DNA of 54,728 bases from contig CM044495.1 of NCBI GenBank assembly GCA_024364805.1, positions 131,320,421-131,375,148 on the forward strand, in the 5' to 3' direction. The notes below the pieces were generated by a model. That model was not told the DNA's origin and did not search any database. It saw nothing but the letters and a program-made list of their open reading frames with translations. Positions 10,732-21,700 of this stretch are shown here, in pieces; the first letter of the stretch is position 1; the number at the start of each line of letters is the position of its first letter. This DNA comes from Euprymna scolopes. Its lineage: Eukaryota > Mollusca > Cephalopoda > Sepiida > Sepiolidae. Position numbers and translations under genes: made by a program.

Positions 10732-10985
10732 CCATCCACATACAGTACTGTTTTGCTGTATCACAGCTCATCAGTGCGGCTAGACAGGCAACTACCTCAA
10801 GCTAGGATCGAAACCCGACCACCCATATGACAGTCAAGGCTTTGAACCATTACGCCATTCAGCAGCTGCTGTGCAAGCAGTAAATTAACGATAAAGCTTG
10901 ATTTGTTTACACAAAGAACATCGCTTAATACACCAGTGGTATATCATGTATCACTTCCCAATATGCTATAAGTGACCTTGTCTGT
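10731..10985 (-). mobile_element. tRNA-derived SINE, minus strand
   Basis: Reverse complement of the SINE at 9300-9612: CATCCACATACAGTACTG at the 3' end, minus-strand B box at 10815-10803 (AGGATCGAAACCC on the plus strand) and CAGCAGCTGCTG near the tRNA-like 5' end. The 3' end joins the (TA)n tract. Confidence 0.7.
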
Positions 10986-11400
10986 GTGTGTATATAATTT
11001 TCTACCAAACTCTTCTCTGTTTTGGTCTCCAGGCTTGAAATTTGATATATAAGGTATTTGGACCTGTGGAACACTTTTGATTTGGTTTTTAGCTGGTAAA
11101 ATAGCAGCTAAAGGAATCAAAAATTTAAAACAAAACATTGACTTTACCCTGGCATAAGTCGACTATCTTCAGTTCTGTTCATGCATTAATTAGCAGTTAT
11201 AAATTAAACGTTTTTTTGACATTTTTGTACATGTATAGATTTAGGTCATACGCTAATGGACAAGGCTGGAAAGCTGTACATTTTGGTTTCAATTCTTGCT
11301 GATGGCAGCTAAGTTATTTTTTTTTTTTTACTTTTAAAATCATTACTATCTATTAGGTATAATATAATAATCGATAGAGAATTTGTTCTATATATGAAAT
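10986..11400 (+). mobile_element. Helitron-like type B fragment
   Basis: Repeats the internal order of the copies at 9812 and 11423 (TTGAAATTTGATATATAAGG, GACCTGTGGAACAC, TTGGTTTCAATTCTTGCTGA) but lacks a sharp 5' end and the CTAG end, being overrun by the next copy. Confidence 0.5.
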
Positions 11401-11422
11401 TTAATATAATATAAATATATAA

Positions 11423-12042
11423 TCTATATATCTATGAAAGTAAGAATGTGCATGTATGTGTGTGTGAGGACACTTCTCAACCTATATACTGAACAAATTT
11501 TTGAGCTACAGACTTGAAATTTGGTACATAGAGTATTCAGACATGTGGAAAACTTTTTAATCTGTTTTCATCATGAAAAAAGGGCTTCCAAGGGGTCAAA
11601 ATTGAAAAATTGGTACTTGGGAGTGATTGGATTTTTATTTGTTTGCTAACTATTTCATGAATGTGCATGTGTGAATAGTTCACATTCAGATTAATTATGT
11701 TAAGAATAAGTAGTTTGAAAACATTTTAAAGAACGTGTCAAGTTGGTGTAATGGTTATCATACTTGATTCACTGTCTTTATGTTTTTGTTTCGATCTCAG
11801 CTTGAGTATTTTTTTTGTTTTTTTTGGGGTTTTTTTTTACTTAAAAGAAGTGAACGGTTCAGAAAAAAGAATAATACTCACATGCACATGTCTCAGTTTC
11901 TTTCCATTTTTTTTTTAAAGGAATTTAACATTACGTTTAATACCTACAGTATTTCTGTTTATAATAAACGAGAATTCTGCAGGAATTAAAATATAATATT
12001 TATGCATACTTTACAACTGGGCAATGCCAGGCGGCCTGCTAG
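11423..12042 (+). mobile_element. Helitron-like non-autonomous element, type B, both ends present
   Basis: 5' TCTATATATCTATGAAAGTA preceded by A; 3' hairpin region CTGGGCAATGCCAGGCGGCC then CTAG at 12039-12042. A tRNA-like stretch (TTGGTGTAATGGTTATCATA, then TTTCGATCTCAGC) lies at about 11743-11804. 620 bp, no Rep/helicase. The base after CTAG is C, not the usual T. Confidence 0.65.
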
Positions 12043-12072
12043 CATAACTGATTTTATCATAAGATACAGACA

Positions 12073-12074
<2 letters not shown>

Positions 12075-12113
<39 letters not shown>
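12075..12113. repeat. (TA)n microsatellite
   Basis: About 38 bp of TA dinucleotides. Confidence 0.95.
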
Positions 12114-12115
<2 letters not shown>

Positions 12116-12180
12116 TATGTAATAATTAGCCTATGATAAAATAAAATAGAATACAGAAATTTGTGACATACCATGTTTTT

Positions 12181-12248
12181 CTCAGTTTGAGCATTGATTG
12201 AATACCTAGAAGTATGTACTTCTAGGTATTCAAAGTTTAAATTGAGAT
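12181..12248. repeat. Near-perfect palindrome with longer imperfect arms
   Basis: TTGAATACCTAGAAGTA (12198-12214) and its exact reverse complement (12217-12233) are separated by TG. Outer flanks CTCAGTTTGAGC and AAATTGAG extend the pairing imperfectly. No gene is associated. Confidence 0.75.
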
Positions 12249-12675
12249 TAATTAGCAGAACACTAAGTGAAAGACTTCTATATCCGATTTTTATTTTCTG
12301 CTTATTACCTATCTCTCTCTTTTTATATATACTTTTTAGAATAAGTACTGACTTTTAAATGATACTCATATTTTACTTAGACAAACTGTGTAGTATATAA
12401 ACTTATAATGATTAAAAAAAAATTACTGAAAGAGCAAAACAAAAGAATAGTTGTTCTAAAGCCAGCAGAAGAATGAACGAAGAGAAAAACAGAGTGAAAA
12501 GTCTAGAAAAGAACATTGATAGTGTACTTTTATACCAATATTATTAGACTGGTCTAATGCTTAGGAGTTGGAAAAACATAAAATTATAGGTTATTAGGAT
12601 TTTTTATAACAAAAGTTTTATCTTCATAAATGTGTTGTTGTTTTTTTTTTTTGCAATTACTGTGTTCCTAAAATA

Positions 12676-13572
12676 CGAGATGCCTTAAATAAGTTTCCAG
12701 ATTTTTTTTTCCTATAGGTATTTTTATTGATAGTGCACACATCTTCTCTGGCTGTAATGCACTTGTTGTACCATTCCAACAACTTCTGGAAGATTCCATG
12801 GAATTCCTCTTGTGTGAGCGTGTCAATGACCCTCATTACAGCATCTTTTATCTCCTCAATTGTCTCATAACGACAGCTTCTAAGATTTTCCTTGAGCTTA
12901 AGGAATAACCAAAAGTCACAGGGAGCAAGGTCTGGACTATAGGGAGGGTGAGGAACTGTCTTGTTGCTGATCTTGATCAAATAGTCTATGACAAGAGTGG
13001 AGCATACTTGGGACAAATGTCACACAAATCTTCCACATCTTCAGTTCCTCGAGAATAATTGTGTGTATAGTTCTCATACTGATATCAAGCTGTAAACTTA
13101 TTGTCTCTATAAACACACGACGGTCCTTATTCATAAAATTCTTTATTTGGCCAATCAACTCTGGTGTTCTGACTTCCTTACTCCTCCCACACCTCTCATC
13201 ATCCCTCACGGACTCCCTGCCTTCCTTGAATCTCTTATGCCACTCAAAAACTGATGCTTGATTCATCCAAAAGCATTCCACACGTTTCTGTGGCAATTTT
13301 TTTCAAATTTAAACCAGAATTTTATTGCATATTGTTCTTCTAAAGTATCCTCACGTCCAGATTGCATTTTCGAAATGCACCAACTGTGATACTCAAGGCT
13401 TTAGGAGGGTGTATTCAAATTCCTGTTGAAGCTATTCATTTGAACCGGAGATCATAAAAATTGGTCAGTCATCTCATAAAATGTATAGCAATAGCATACT
13501 GATTTTTCAAGAGTCTTCAACAATATTAAAAGCCTGTATAAAAACATTTGGAAATTTATTGAAGGCACCTTG
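12676..13572 (-). mobile_element. mariner element with internal deletion
   Basis: TIRs CGAGATGCCTTAAATAAGTT (from 12676) and, on the minus strand from 13572, CAAGGTGCCTTCAATAAATT, flanked by TA on both sides. Length 897 bp against about 1.3 kb for intact mariners. The minus strand encodes the transposase N-terminus in one frame (ASVFEWHKRFKEG, DDERCGRSKEVRTPELI, HTH-like FIETISLQLDISMRTIHTII) and its C-terminus in another (TVPHPPYSPDLAPCDFWLFL, ETIEEIKDAVMRVIDTLTQE). Confidence 0.85.
12690..13296 (-). pseudogene. mariner transposase, deleted and frameshifted
   Basis: The N-terminal DNA-binding part reads to KICVTFVPSML and then joins at once to LVIDYLIKISNKTVPHPPYS. The roughly 150-160 residues normally between these, with the first two catalytic aspartates (CDES and HQDNAP motifs), are absent; only the third, in PDLAPCDF, remains. 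The two halves are in different frames. It cannot encode an active transposase; its TIRs could still be substrates for one. Confidence 0.85.
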
Positions 13573-13604
13573 TACTTTATCTTAAATTTTTGTTCGTGTT
13601 ATAG

Positions 13605-13775
13605 AAACTAATGCAAAAAAAATCCTAATTCTCACATCAAAATGCAAAAAACAAAAAGAATACCTTTAGTTTAAAAAAATCCTTATTCTTGCATTAAAAT
13701 GTAATTTTTTTTTTTTATGAGGGAGAGGGAAGGTCCAAAATTCCTCAGATTAAAAGACAAAAAAAAAAACAAATC
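13605..13775. repeat. Degenerate short repeat (CCTAATTCTTACATTAAAATG)
   Basis: Variants of TAATTCTTACATTAAAATGC, each next to an A or T run, occur at about 13622, 13680, 14147 and 14187. They bracket the TGTCATATTCC fold-back and suggest an older local duplication. Confidence 0.4.
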
Positions 13776-14032
13776 TGTCATATTCCAAATATCACTTAAA
13801 TTGATCAAGTAGTTTTATTTTTAATTAAGAAAATCAAATTTTATGAGTAAGCAGGGAGAGATTGTTTAGCATCGCCATCTTGAAGAAACAAAGGGAGATA
13901 ACTCGACAATAATTCCAACTTGCATGATCATACTTGCCTATAATTTCTCATTAATTACTGTAAAATCATTAACAATGATTTTCTTTATAAGAATAAAACT
14001 ACTTGATCAATCTGTGAATTTCGCAATATGAT
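13776..14032. repeat. Fold-back MITE-like repeat, copy 2 (TGTCATATTCC family)
   Basis: Ends are imperfect inverted repeats (TGTCATATTCCAAATATCAC at left, its degraded reverse complement ending GCAATATGAT at right). Inside them a 19-bp perfect inverted pair lies at 13801-13819 and 13992-14010 (core TTGATCAAGTAGTTTTATT). Similarity to the copy at 3897 continues right to about 14105. A GGGAGATAACTC motif lies in the loop. Confidence 0.7.
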
Positions 14033-14204
14033 CTTTTCATTGTCACATATATGTATATCAAAGATTTTTCTCTATTTTTGTTTGTTTAATATTGGGAGAA
14101 TTCTGAGGAAGTACCTTTTTTTTAACTGAAAAAATATATATCTTAATTCTTACATTAAGATGCAATTGAATTTTTTTTTAAATATTCTAATTCTTACATC
14201 CAAT

Positions 14205-14363
14205 TTTTGGCATCTTTTACAATAGACAACAGACTAAAAAAAGTGGTCAAAAAACAAACATGCAACAAATAAATGTTACCAAAGGCAAGATAAAGTTGGT
14301 AACATTAATTTGTTTCATGACCATTTTTTTTAATTCTGTTGTCTATTGTAAAAGATGCCAAAA
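14205..14363. repeat. Long inverted repeat (fold-back) just after the ZNF236-like stop codon
   Basis: Left arm 14205-14280 and right arm 14298-14363 are reverse complements, separated by about 17 nt. The outer 28 bp (14205-14232 against 14336-14363) are perfect; the inner arms pair with small bulges. It starts 121 nt past the stop codon. No second copy of the arm (key word GGCATCTTTTACAATAG) was found in the window, and no clear target duplication. It could be a MITE remnant, a miRNA-like hairpin or a local inverted duplication. Confidence 0.85.
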
Positions 14364-14483
14364 TAACTTTCAAATTATAAAACAAAACAATATTTTCCTT
14401 TCTCTCAACTTTCTAAGTTTACTTTCCCAAAGATGCAATTGAAGCCATTACTCTTGATGAGCGAGCCACTTTTCATTAAATCC

Positions 14484-14845
14484 TCAATCCACTGGTGAAT
14501 TTCCTAAAAATAAATCAGCAAGATCCAAACCACTTTCTTTGGGACTGCTATCTCCTGAGGCATCAAGAGATAAGGTAGATGTCACTACAGGATCATTTGT
14601 GCCAATTGTGTCTGTACTGAGAGTCATTGAAGGTATGATGGTCGGAGGCAAGTTCATGGATTGGACCATTTCAACATGGTGGGCTCTTTTGATATGTGTC
14701 TTCAGGTTTCCCTTCTGAATGAACGCGAGATCACAGTAAGTGCATTTGTAGGGCTTTTCCCCACTGTGTTGTTTCAAATGAATCTGGAGTGCATTCTTTT
14801 GGTTGAATCGTTTCATACACTTTGGACATTTGAACGGTCGTTCAC
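14484..14845 (-). CDS. ZNF236: ZNF236-like, terminal exon (last two fingers and C-terminus)
   Basis: A 362-nt coding part, residues 832-951 plus TGA. After the split HTGERPFKC linker come two fingers with cores [16 protein letters not shown] and [17 protein letters not shown] (H-x4-H), then a 60-residue tail rich in Ser/Thr/Pro ending [12 protein letters not shown]. In vertebrate ZNF236 the last two fingers have matching helices (NQKSALQVHMKKH, TQKSNMKLHMKRAH) followed by a short tail. Acceptor TTTTTCTAG. The tail's acidic-hydrophobic end could be an activation or docking motif; that is only a guess. Confidence 0.92.
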
Positions 14846-15051
14846 CTAGAAAAACAAGATTTCACATATTACAAAAAAGAAATCACCTTACACGAACACA
14901 TGTAATATAGTGGGGTTGTATATATTTATGACTATATATTATCGTCTAGTGTATATATATATATATATATATATATTTACGTGTTGATAGATTTTTACTA
15001 TCAACATTTTCTGACAGTTTCCCCAGTTCAGAACCATTATGGTCTATGGGC

Positions 15052-15122
<71 letters not shown>

Positions 15123-18100
15123 ATCAACTACTGACTTTCCTTTTACCAACTTTGGACTAATTTCTATGTGTCTCTCGAACAATCTCGTTACGCCATTAAC
15201 TCCACATGACCAAAGACATAAAGACACATATTTTGTTTATGTTACTTAAGATTTCACAGATTACCAAAAAAAAAGAAATCACCTTACACGAACACATGTA
15301 ATATAGTGGGGTTGTATATATTTATGAGTATATATTATTGTCTAGTGTATATATTTACCTGTCAATATATTTGATCGTCTAGTGATGAGAGTATGGGCAG
15401 GATATATAACATAACCAAAAAAGGGACGGATAACAGTTCTCTTTGACCAATGGGGAAACATACCTGGTTCATCTTTGGTCTTGTTTGACAGGAAGCTGTA
15501 AAGAAGATTCATCCCAATGAATCAACAAATCTTGGGTTGTCTTTTCAGCAACTTTATTCTGAATGTTTCCCCCATTGGAAAACTGCAATGCTGGTCCTAG
15601 ATATTACTATCAACATTTTCCGACAGTCTCCCCTGTTCAGAACCATTACTGTCTGTAGGCCATCTTTCTCCCTCTGATTACTGACTTTCCTCTCTGCCCG
15701 CCAACTCTTGAGTAATTTCTATGTGTCTCTCTAACTATCTCGTTATGTCATTAACGCCACGTGACCAAAGGCACAAATCAGATGGCCCACCTTTCACGTA
15801 TTTTGTTTATGTTAGTTAACATTCTTTTGGGAACTATTTTATCCTTTCCCCTTGAAAACATACCTTTCCCCTTGAAAACATTTTTTCCGTTTCAATCTTT
15901 ACAAATATCAATAACGATCATAATAATAATAATAATCATTTAGCTAACTCCGCATTGCCCGAACTAATCATGTAACACAAAGAGATCAAAATTTACAATA
16001 CAGGTCCCCTTAAAAAGTATAAAGAAAGGCTCCGGCCTCTCTAGTCAAGTATTCTTGGATTTTTGGCTACGAGTAAAATGCAGTATCTGTACTAATGCTG
16101 CACTTCATATTTTCTATCCTCAGTCAGCAAGGGGGAAATCTTTCTAGACTGAGGCAATTTTTATTTTTATTCTAATGCAGTCCCATTTTAGAGAACTGGA
16201 TTTTTCCCTAGATTAAAAACCGACTTTATGTTTAATTTTGCCCTTGTCAGAAATCATTTGATTGGGACATATTATTTATTACAAGGATAGGCACTGGTGG
16301 GGAAATAATTGACACTGTGACCTGTTTCGGAGTTGGACAACGATTTGGAACCCGTACAATGAGCGGACAATAACAGCGTGTGCAGTAAATGCATGCAGTG
16401 CATGTTCATAAGGTCAACTGTTCAAAGAAATCTAAAAAATAATTAAGTTTTGAAAATGCACAAAATTTGGAATTGCAGAGTTATGCAGGAAAGAAACCCC
16501 CAAGGCATTTATGCTGGCAACATAGTGACGTTCCAGCTTTATTAAGAGAATTTAGGAGGGGCAAGAGAGTTTGATCGCAAGTACAATTTTTTTTTCAAAC
16601 TATATGTTACATATTTCAGTTATGTATCATGGTTTTTTTCATAGATTTTACTGGTGTTCCTTGAACTTCATTCTTCGATTTGTTTCATTTTGTGAATCAC
16701 TGATGATTTGAATGAAATTTAAATGGTAGAATATCAATCCACATCAATGAAACCATGGTACATCTCTTAAATATATAACATATAGGTTAGAATGTTCTGC
16801 ATCTGTCACCACTGTGGAAAAACAGTCATGGATATGTCCTTAGCATCATTCTGGTTAATAATGACTGGCTTGATAGTGAGCAGATCTTTCTTTTGTCACG
16901 ATGAGTTATAGTTCAGTTTGATCCTAGAAGGTACACCATCCCAGACATTATCTGCTCCGTCAAGAATGAGGTTTGGTTTATTTTGATTGCCTGAGGCACT
17001 CCTACTAGATAATAGCAACAGGTTCATTCCCAGCCAAGGAAGTTGAGTTTTTTCCCAATCTTCAAATCTTGTGCCACATTTTGCTGCTGTGAGAAACAGT
17101 TAAATTACATAGAGAAAAATATTGACTATAAATCAAATATAGCTAGATGGTTCTCACAGTCAATTTGCATAGGAGGAGATAATTCAATTCATAACTATTA
17201 TTTGCCAGAGCAATCTAGCTTTAGAAACTCTAAACAATCCATTCACAAAAGGGGAGATAATTCAATGAACAAAATTAGAATATTCTGTGAAGGGTTTGAG
17301 AATAATTCTATTGTATAATGAACTTAGCATGAATAAAGCTTTTGCTCAGTGAAGTCCATCTCTTCTAATGTCTAATCAAAAAAAAAGCTTACCAAGCTTA
17401 TCACATCTTCAGAAAATCTGACAATGTTTGTGGTAGATCCAGCTGGTATCATTGAACATTTTCCAACCAGATTTTCTCCCTTGGTATCAAAGCCAACAGT
17501 GTCTATGCCATTTCTGAAATGCAGTATGTTGCTAGTCCTGTGCAATTCTAAGAGGTCTACCCTCCCAGGCATTGTCTTCTCCCTTTAAAAAGGGGTCAAT
17601 TTATTGTTAATCATCAGAGGCGCCCCTGCCAAGGAATGCCAATGGAGGATCGCGTAGGCATTTTTTGCAGGCCAGAGTGCATTTCTTCTAAAGCACTGAC
17701 TTTTCATTCCCAGTTTCCAACCCTTGTTTTACACGTTCTTGCCATGGAAGGGTGATAAATGTCATCAAGCCAGAATGAGTTCAAACTCTTTGAATTATAG
17801 ATAAAAAGACAACCTACACAGCAAAAATATCTCCTTTTCACTTACTCCAAAAAATGTCAAGGTTATTTCATCTGCAGGAAAGATTTGGGAAATAGATTCC
17901 CCGAGCAATGCTGATATGACTATAAAAATAGATTTACATATACACTCTTCCCTCTTTTGAGACACAGGTTTGAATCCTGTAAGAGTCCCATTTTGAATTT
18001 ATTGGTATTCTTTGCTTATTTGGTCCTGGATATGACCCCTTAAACTATATCCAGTGGTGAGGCCCCAGCTTGCGGGCTTTGGGGAGTGTGGAGTCACCCT

Positions 18101-18667
18101 TTAATTACCATTGCTCCCAGGTCCACTCTGACCCGGAGTGGTAGTACCTGTTAGGGTTCCAACTATGGGTTAAATAGAAACCGACTTGAAAACAACAAAT
18201 ATATTCTATTAAAAATTTTTTCTTCAAAATCTTTGGATTCAGCATTAAATAACCCAAAAAGGGTTGATATGCCGTAAAACAAAAACAACCAACCAACCAA
18301 ATCTTTGCTTATTTCCAGTCCTGTGGACTAAAGATATTAACTACACAAACACCAGCACCAACAAAAATGCAGCTTCATACATAATAAATATACTCTATAC
18401 TGTCAGAAATAACTTTTTAATATTTAAAACATATAAAAAAAACATTCATTGCATTTCACTGCTGATACAGCAAAAAGTCATGCAACATTGCTAGTAAAAG
18501 CGTAAACAAAGATTTGCCACAAAGATTGCATGAAGAATTATTGGTATTATTGTTAGGAAAATTATTTTCAATAAGAATAGCTTAAACTTTAGTACTTACT
18601 TTTTTGAATACCTTCGTAAGAAAAAGGAACTCTTAGTCAAGTCAAATAATTTCACATACTTAAAGCA

Positions 18668-18715
<48 letters not shown>

Positions 18716-21700
18716 GGTCATCGACATACAGTCATGTTTCGTTGTATCACAACTCATCAGTGCCGCTAGACTAGCACCTCTCTCAAGCCGAGGATTGAAC
18801 CTAGAACCATCACGTTGATAGTCAACAGTTCTACCGATCAACCCACGGGAGCGGTGGCCACAAATAACTTTGCCAAATGTCTATTTTAAACCAACATTTG
18901 TCCACCACTTTTATAGTGCTCAAACCGCTTATTTATAAACAAACAGCGAGCCTCACATTTTTCAGCCAATTAAGTAGCGGATGAGATTATTTACAACAGT
19001 GCTCTACCCAAAGAGGGGGACTCAAATTAAATCAACACTTAGCTTTGGTCTTCTCTTATCTTTTCTTTCAAAAGGTAGTTTTTTTCGAAGTTCTTCATTT
19101 TTAAAAACGTTAGTAATAGTGTTGCCTTTTTTAAGTACTGTCTTTCCTTTAGAACGAGCTTTGTTGATTTTTCTTGGTGAAAAGTTTTATAGATTCACAA
19201 AAAAAAAGTCTGCTTAATTAATACAAGCACAAAAGACAGCTTTTAATTTTAACGAATAAAAAACGTCTTTTTAATTAATTATACATATTAACATAAGCTA
19301 GGGAGATAAGTTATCTTCACCAACTCTGCTTTCCCCATACATACCAGTGTGAATACGAATATGGCGTTCAAGTTGACTTGGTTTCTGGAAAGACTTGTCA
19401 CATATTGTGCATAAGTGAGGTGTCCGCTTGTGCTTCTTTGGATTTGAGGCGTCATTTTCATGTATGTTTGCTATATGCTCTTTCAGATTACTGGCATTAC
19501 TAAATGTCTTTGAGCAGAACTAGAACAAAAACAAAAAGCATGAAAACAATACTTAAAAACATAAACATCAAAACATCCATTAAAAAAATAATAGTAAAAA
19601 AAGGGAAAGGAATCTTTTTTGATTGTTTTTTTTTTGTTGTTGTTGTTTTTCTTTAAAAAATAAAAAAATTCCAACTTAGATGATACAATTTCAATTGTGT
19701 CTTGTAAATCTAACAAATAAAATATTATTGAAAGATGTAAATTTGGATCATTTATACTTGAGATACCTCCAAAATCAGACAATCAAAAGGACATATTTTG
19801 GTTTGATACCATTTTTTTTAATTAGAAACTTTTTTTTTTTTATAAATCTCTAAACTTTACAAATCATTTGTTTTGTAAACAAAATTTGCAAAGGTAATCG
19901 TGTTGTTTATAATTCACTCGGAAGTAAAAAAAAAAAAAATTGGTGTCTAGCCATTTCTGTATTAATTTATTTTTATTTCGGACTATCATTCTCATCTTTA
20001 TTAGTTGTTTTTTTTTGGATCTTTTATTGGTTTTGTTTATTCACAACGTTTCGGCCAACTATTCCTCTGGCCTTCGTCAGGTGGTAACCGCGACGGATAG
20101 GAACTTCGAATCTCCTAACTGCATTCTCAGCCATCACTGCCATCCGTAGTTGTTGTCGTCTCACCACATTTTGGCCAATTAACCTCTGGCACACTTTGGG
20201 TGGGATTGAAACCGCTATCTTCAGACAATGTTCATCTGGAACTGTAGAGATTCAACGTCTCTATCAACTGCGCCACGGGCCCCGAAGGGCGATCAAGGTT
20301 GGATTCTTTGATCTTATGAATCCACGTTTATTTATTATATATACCAATCGATACGGACCCGACTATGGAAGATCAGATAATAAAATGGCTGTGCATGGGT
20401 GTCCGAAGCGTGCTTTGTCATACGAAGGTCATCCCAAAAATAAAGCCATTTATTTTTTTAAACTCCAAAAGTTGAAAAGCTATAAAGATGGGAGTGGTAC
20501 GATTAAAATGAGCAACCTTTTGTGCTCCCAAATTTATATTTCTACATATAGAATCTCACACCATCAATATCTACAACAGAGATGAAACTTTCAGGTCATG
20601 AATATTTCTACATATAGAATCTTACACCATCAATATCTACAACAGAGATGAAACTTTCAGGTCATGAATGTATAAGTTCAGTCATCACCATGCTCTATAA
20701 CAGGCACAAGGGGAAAACAAATGAACATATATCTAAAGAAATGGCAGAAACACTAAATGAAGACCTCCAATCTGTAGTGGAATGGGGACATAAACGGATG
20801 GTCACATTCAATGCTGCCAAGACTAAGTTTGTTTCTTATAATAATTACAAGAAACCTTCTCCACCACCAATAGCAAAGGCCCAAAACACATTACTGAAAG
20901 TACTTCCTTTAAACTCCTTGACCTAACATTCACAGGGAAGATGAATTGGAATAGATACATTGAGAGCATTGCCAAGGCTGCTGCAAAGAAGGTGGGCTCT
21001 CTCTACCATGCTAGAAAGCTACTTACGCCTGAAAGTATCCTATACCTCTATAAGGCCACCATCCGCCCATGTACAGAGTAATGATGTCATATTTGGGCTG
21101 GTGCGTCTGCTACTTGTCTCTCACTCTTGGACAGGGTTCAAAAGAGAGTCGTCAACATGATAGATCCTGAACTGTCATCTAAGCTTCAGCCTCTGTCCCA
21201 TCAACTAAATATGGCATCCCTCTGTCTGTTTTACAAGTATTTTCATGGTGAATGCTCTGACAAACTACAGGCACTTGTACCCCCTCGATGTAAATACCCC
21301 CCGACAAACACAAGAAGCAGCTAAATCCCACCTCTACACAGTAGAGATCCCTAGGTGTAAGAAAGCCTCCTACTCCAATAGTTTCTTCCCTAGAACTGCT
21401 AGACTGGAACTCCCTTCCGGGATTCTGCTTTCCTAACTGTACTTACATGCAGAAGTTTAAGTGTAATGTGAACAGACATCTTTCTACTCATCTCGCTTCA
21501 TAATATTCCTGCAACTTATGTCCCCGATAGTAGCTCCCTACTACAAAGTGGCACTGTGCCTTGTTTGGGGTGAAAATTGGAAAAAAAAAAAAAATCATAA
21601 CAATGCAATCTGCAATCTCCTCTGATCCACTTGGACAGAATAAAAAAAATAGTAGTCGTTACTTTTGGAATGCCGTTCGTATTACATGTACAGAAGCAAA

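Larger units (their letters stand above)
13776..14483 (-). other. Probable 3' UTR of the ZNF236-like transcript
   Basis: Sequence just downstream of the stop on the minus strand. No AATAAA occurs between 14483 and the fold-back at 14205-14363; the first AATAAA on this strand is at 13819-13814, inside a second fold-back. Weaker ATTAAA sites lie at 14334-14329 and 14090-14085. If the AATAAA is used, the UTR is about 0.65-0.7 kb and holds both inverted repeats. The 3' end itself is not established by sequence alone. Confidence 0.4.

Noticed and set aside
17043-17318. 91-codon plus-strand open frame
   Set aside because: No motif or similarity recognised, AT-rich, and it lies in an intron with GGGAGATAATTC repeats; length is within chance expectation.
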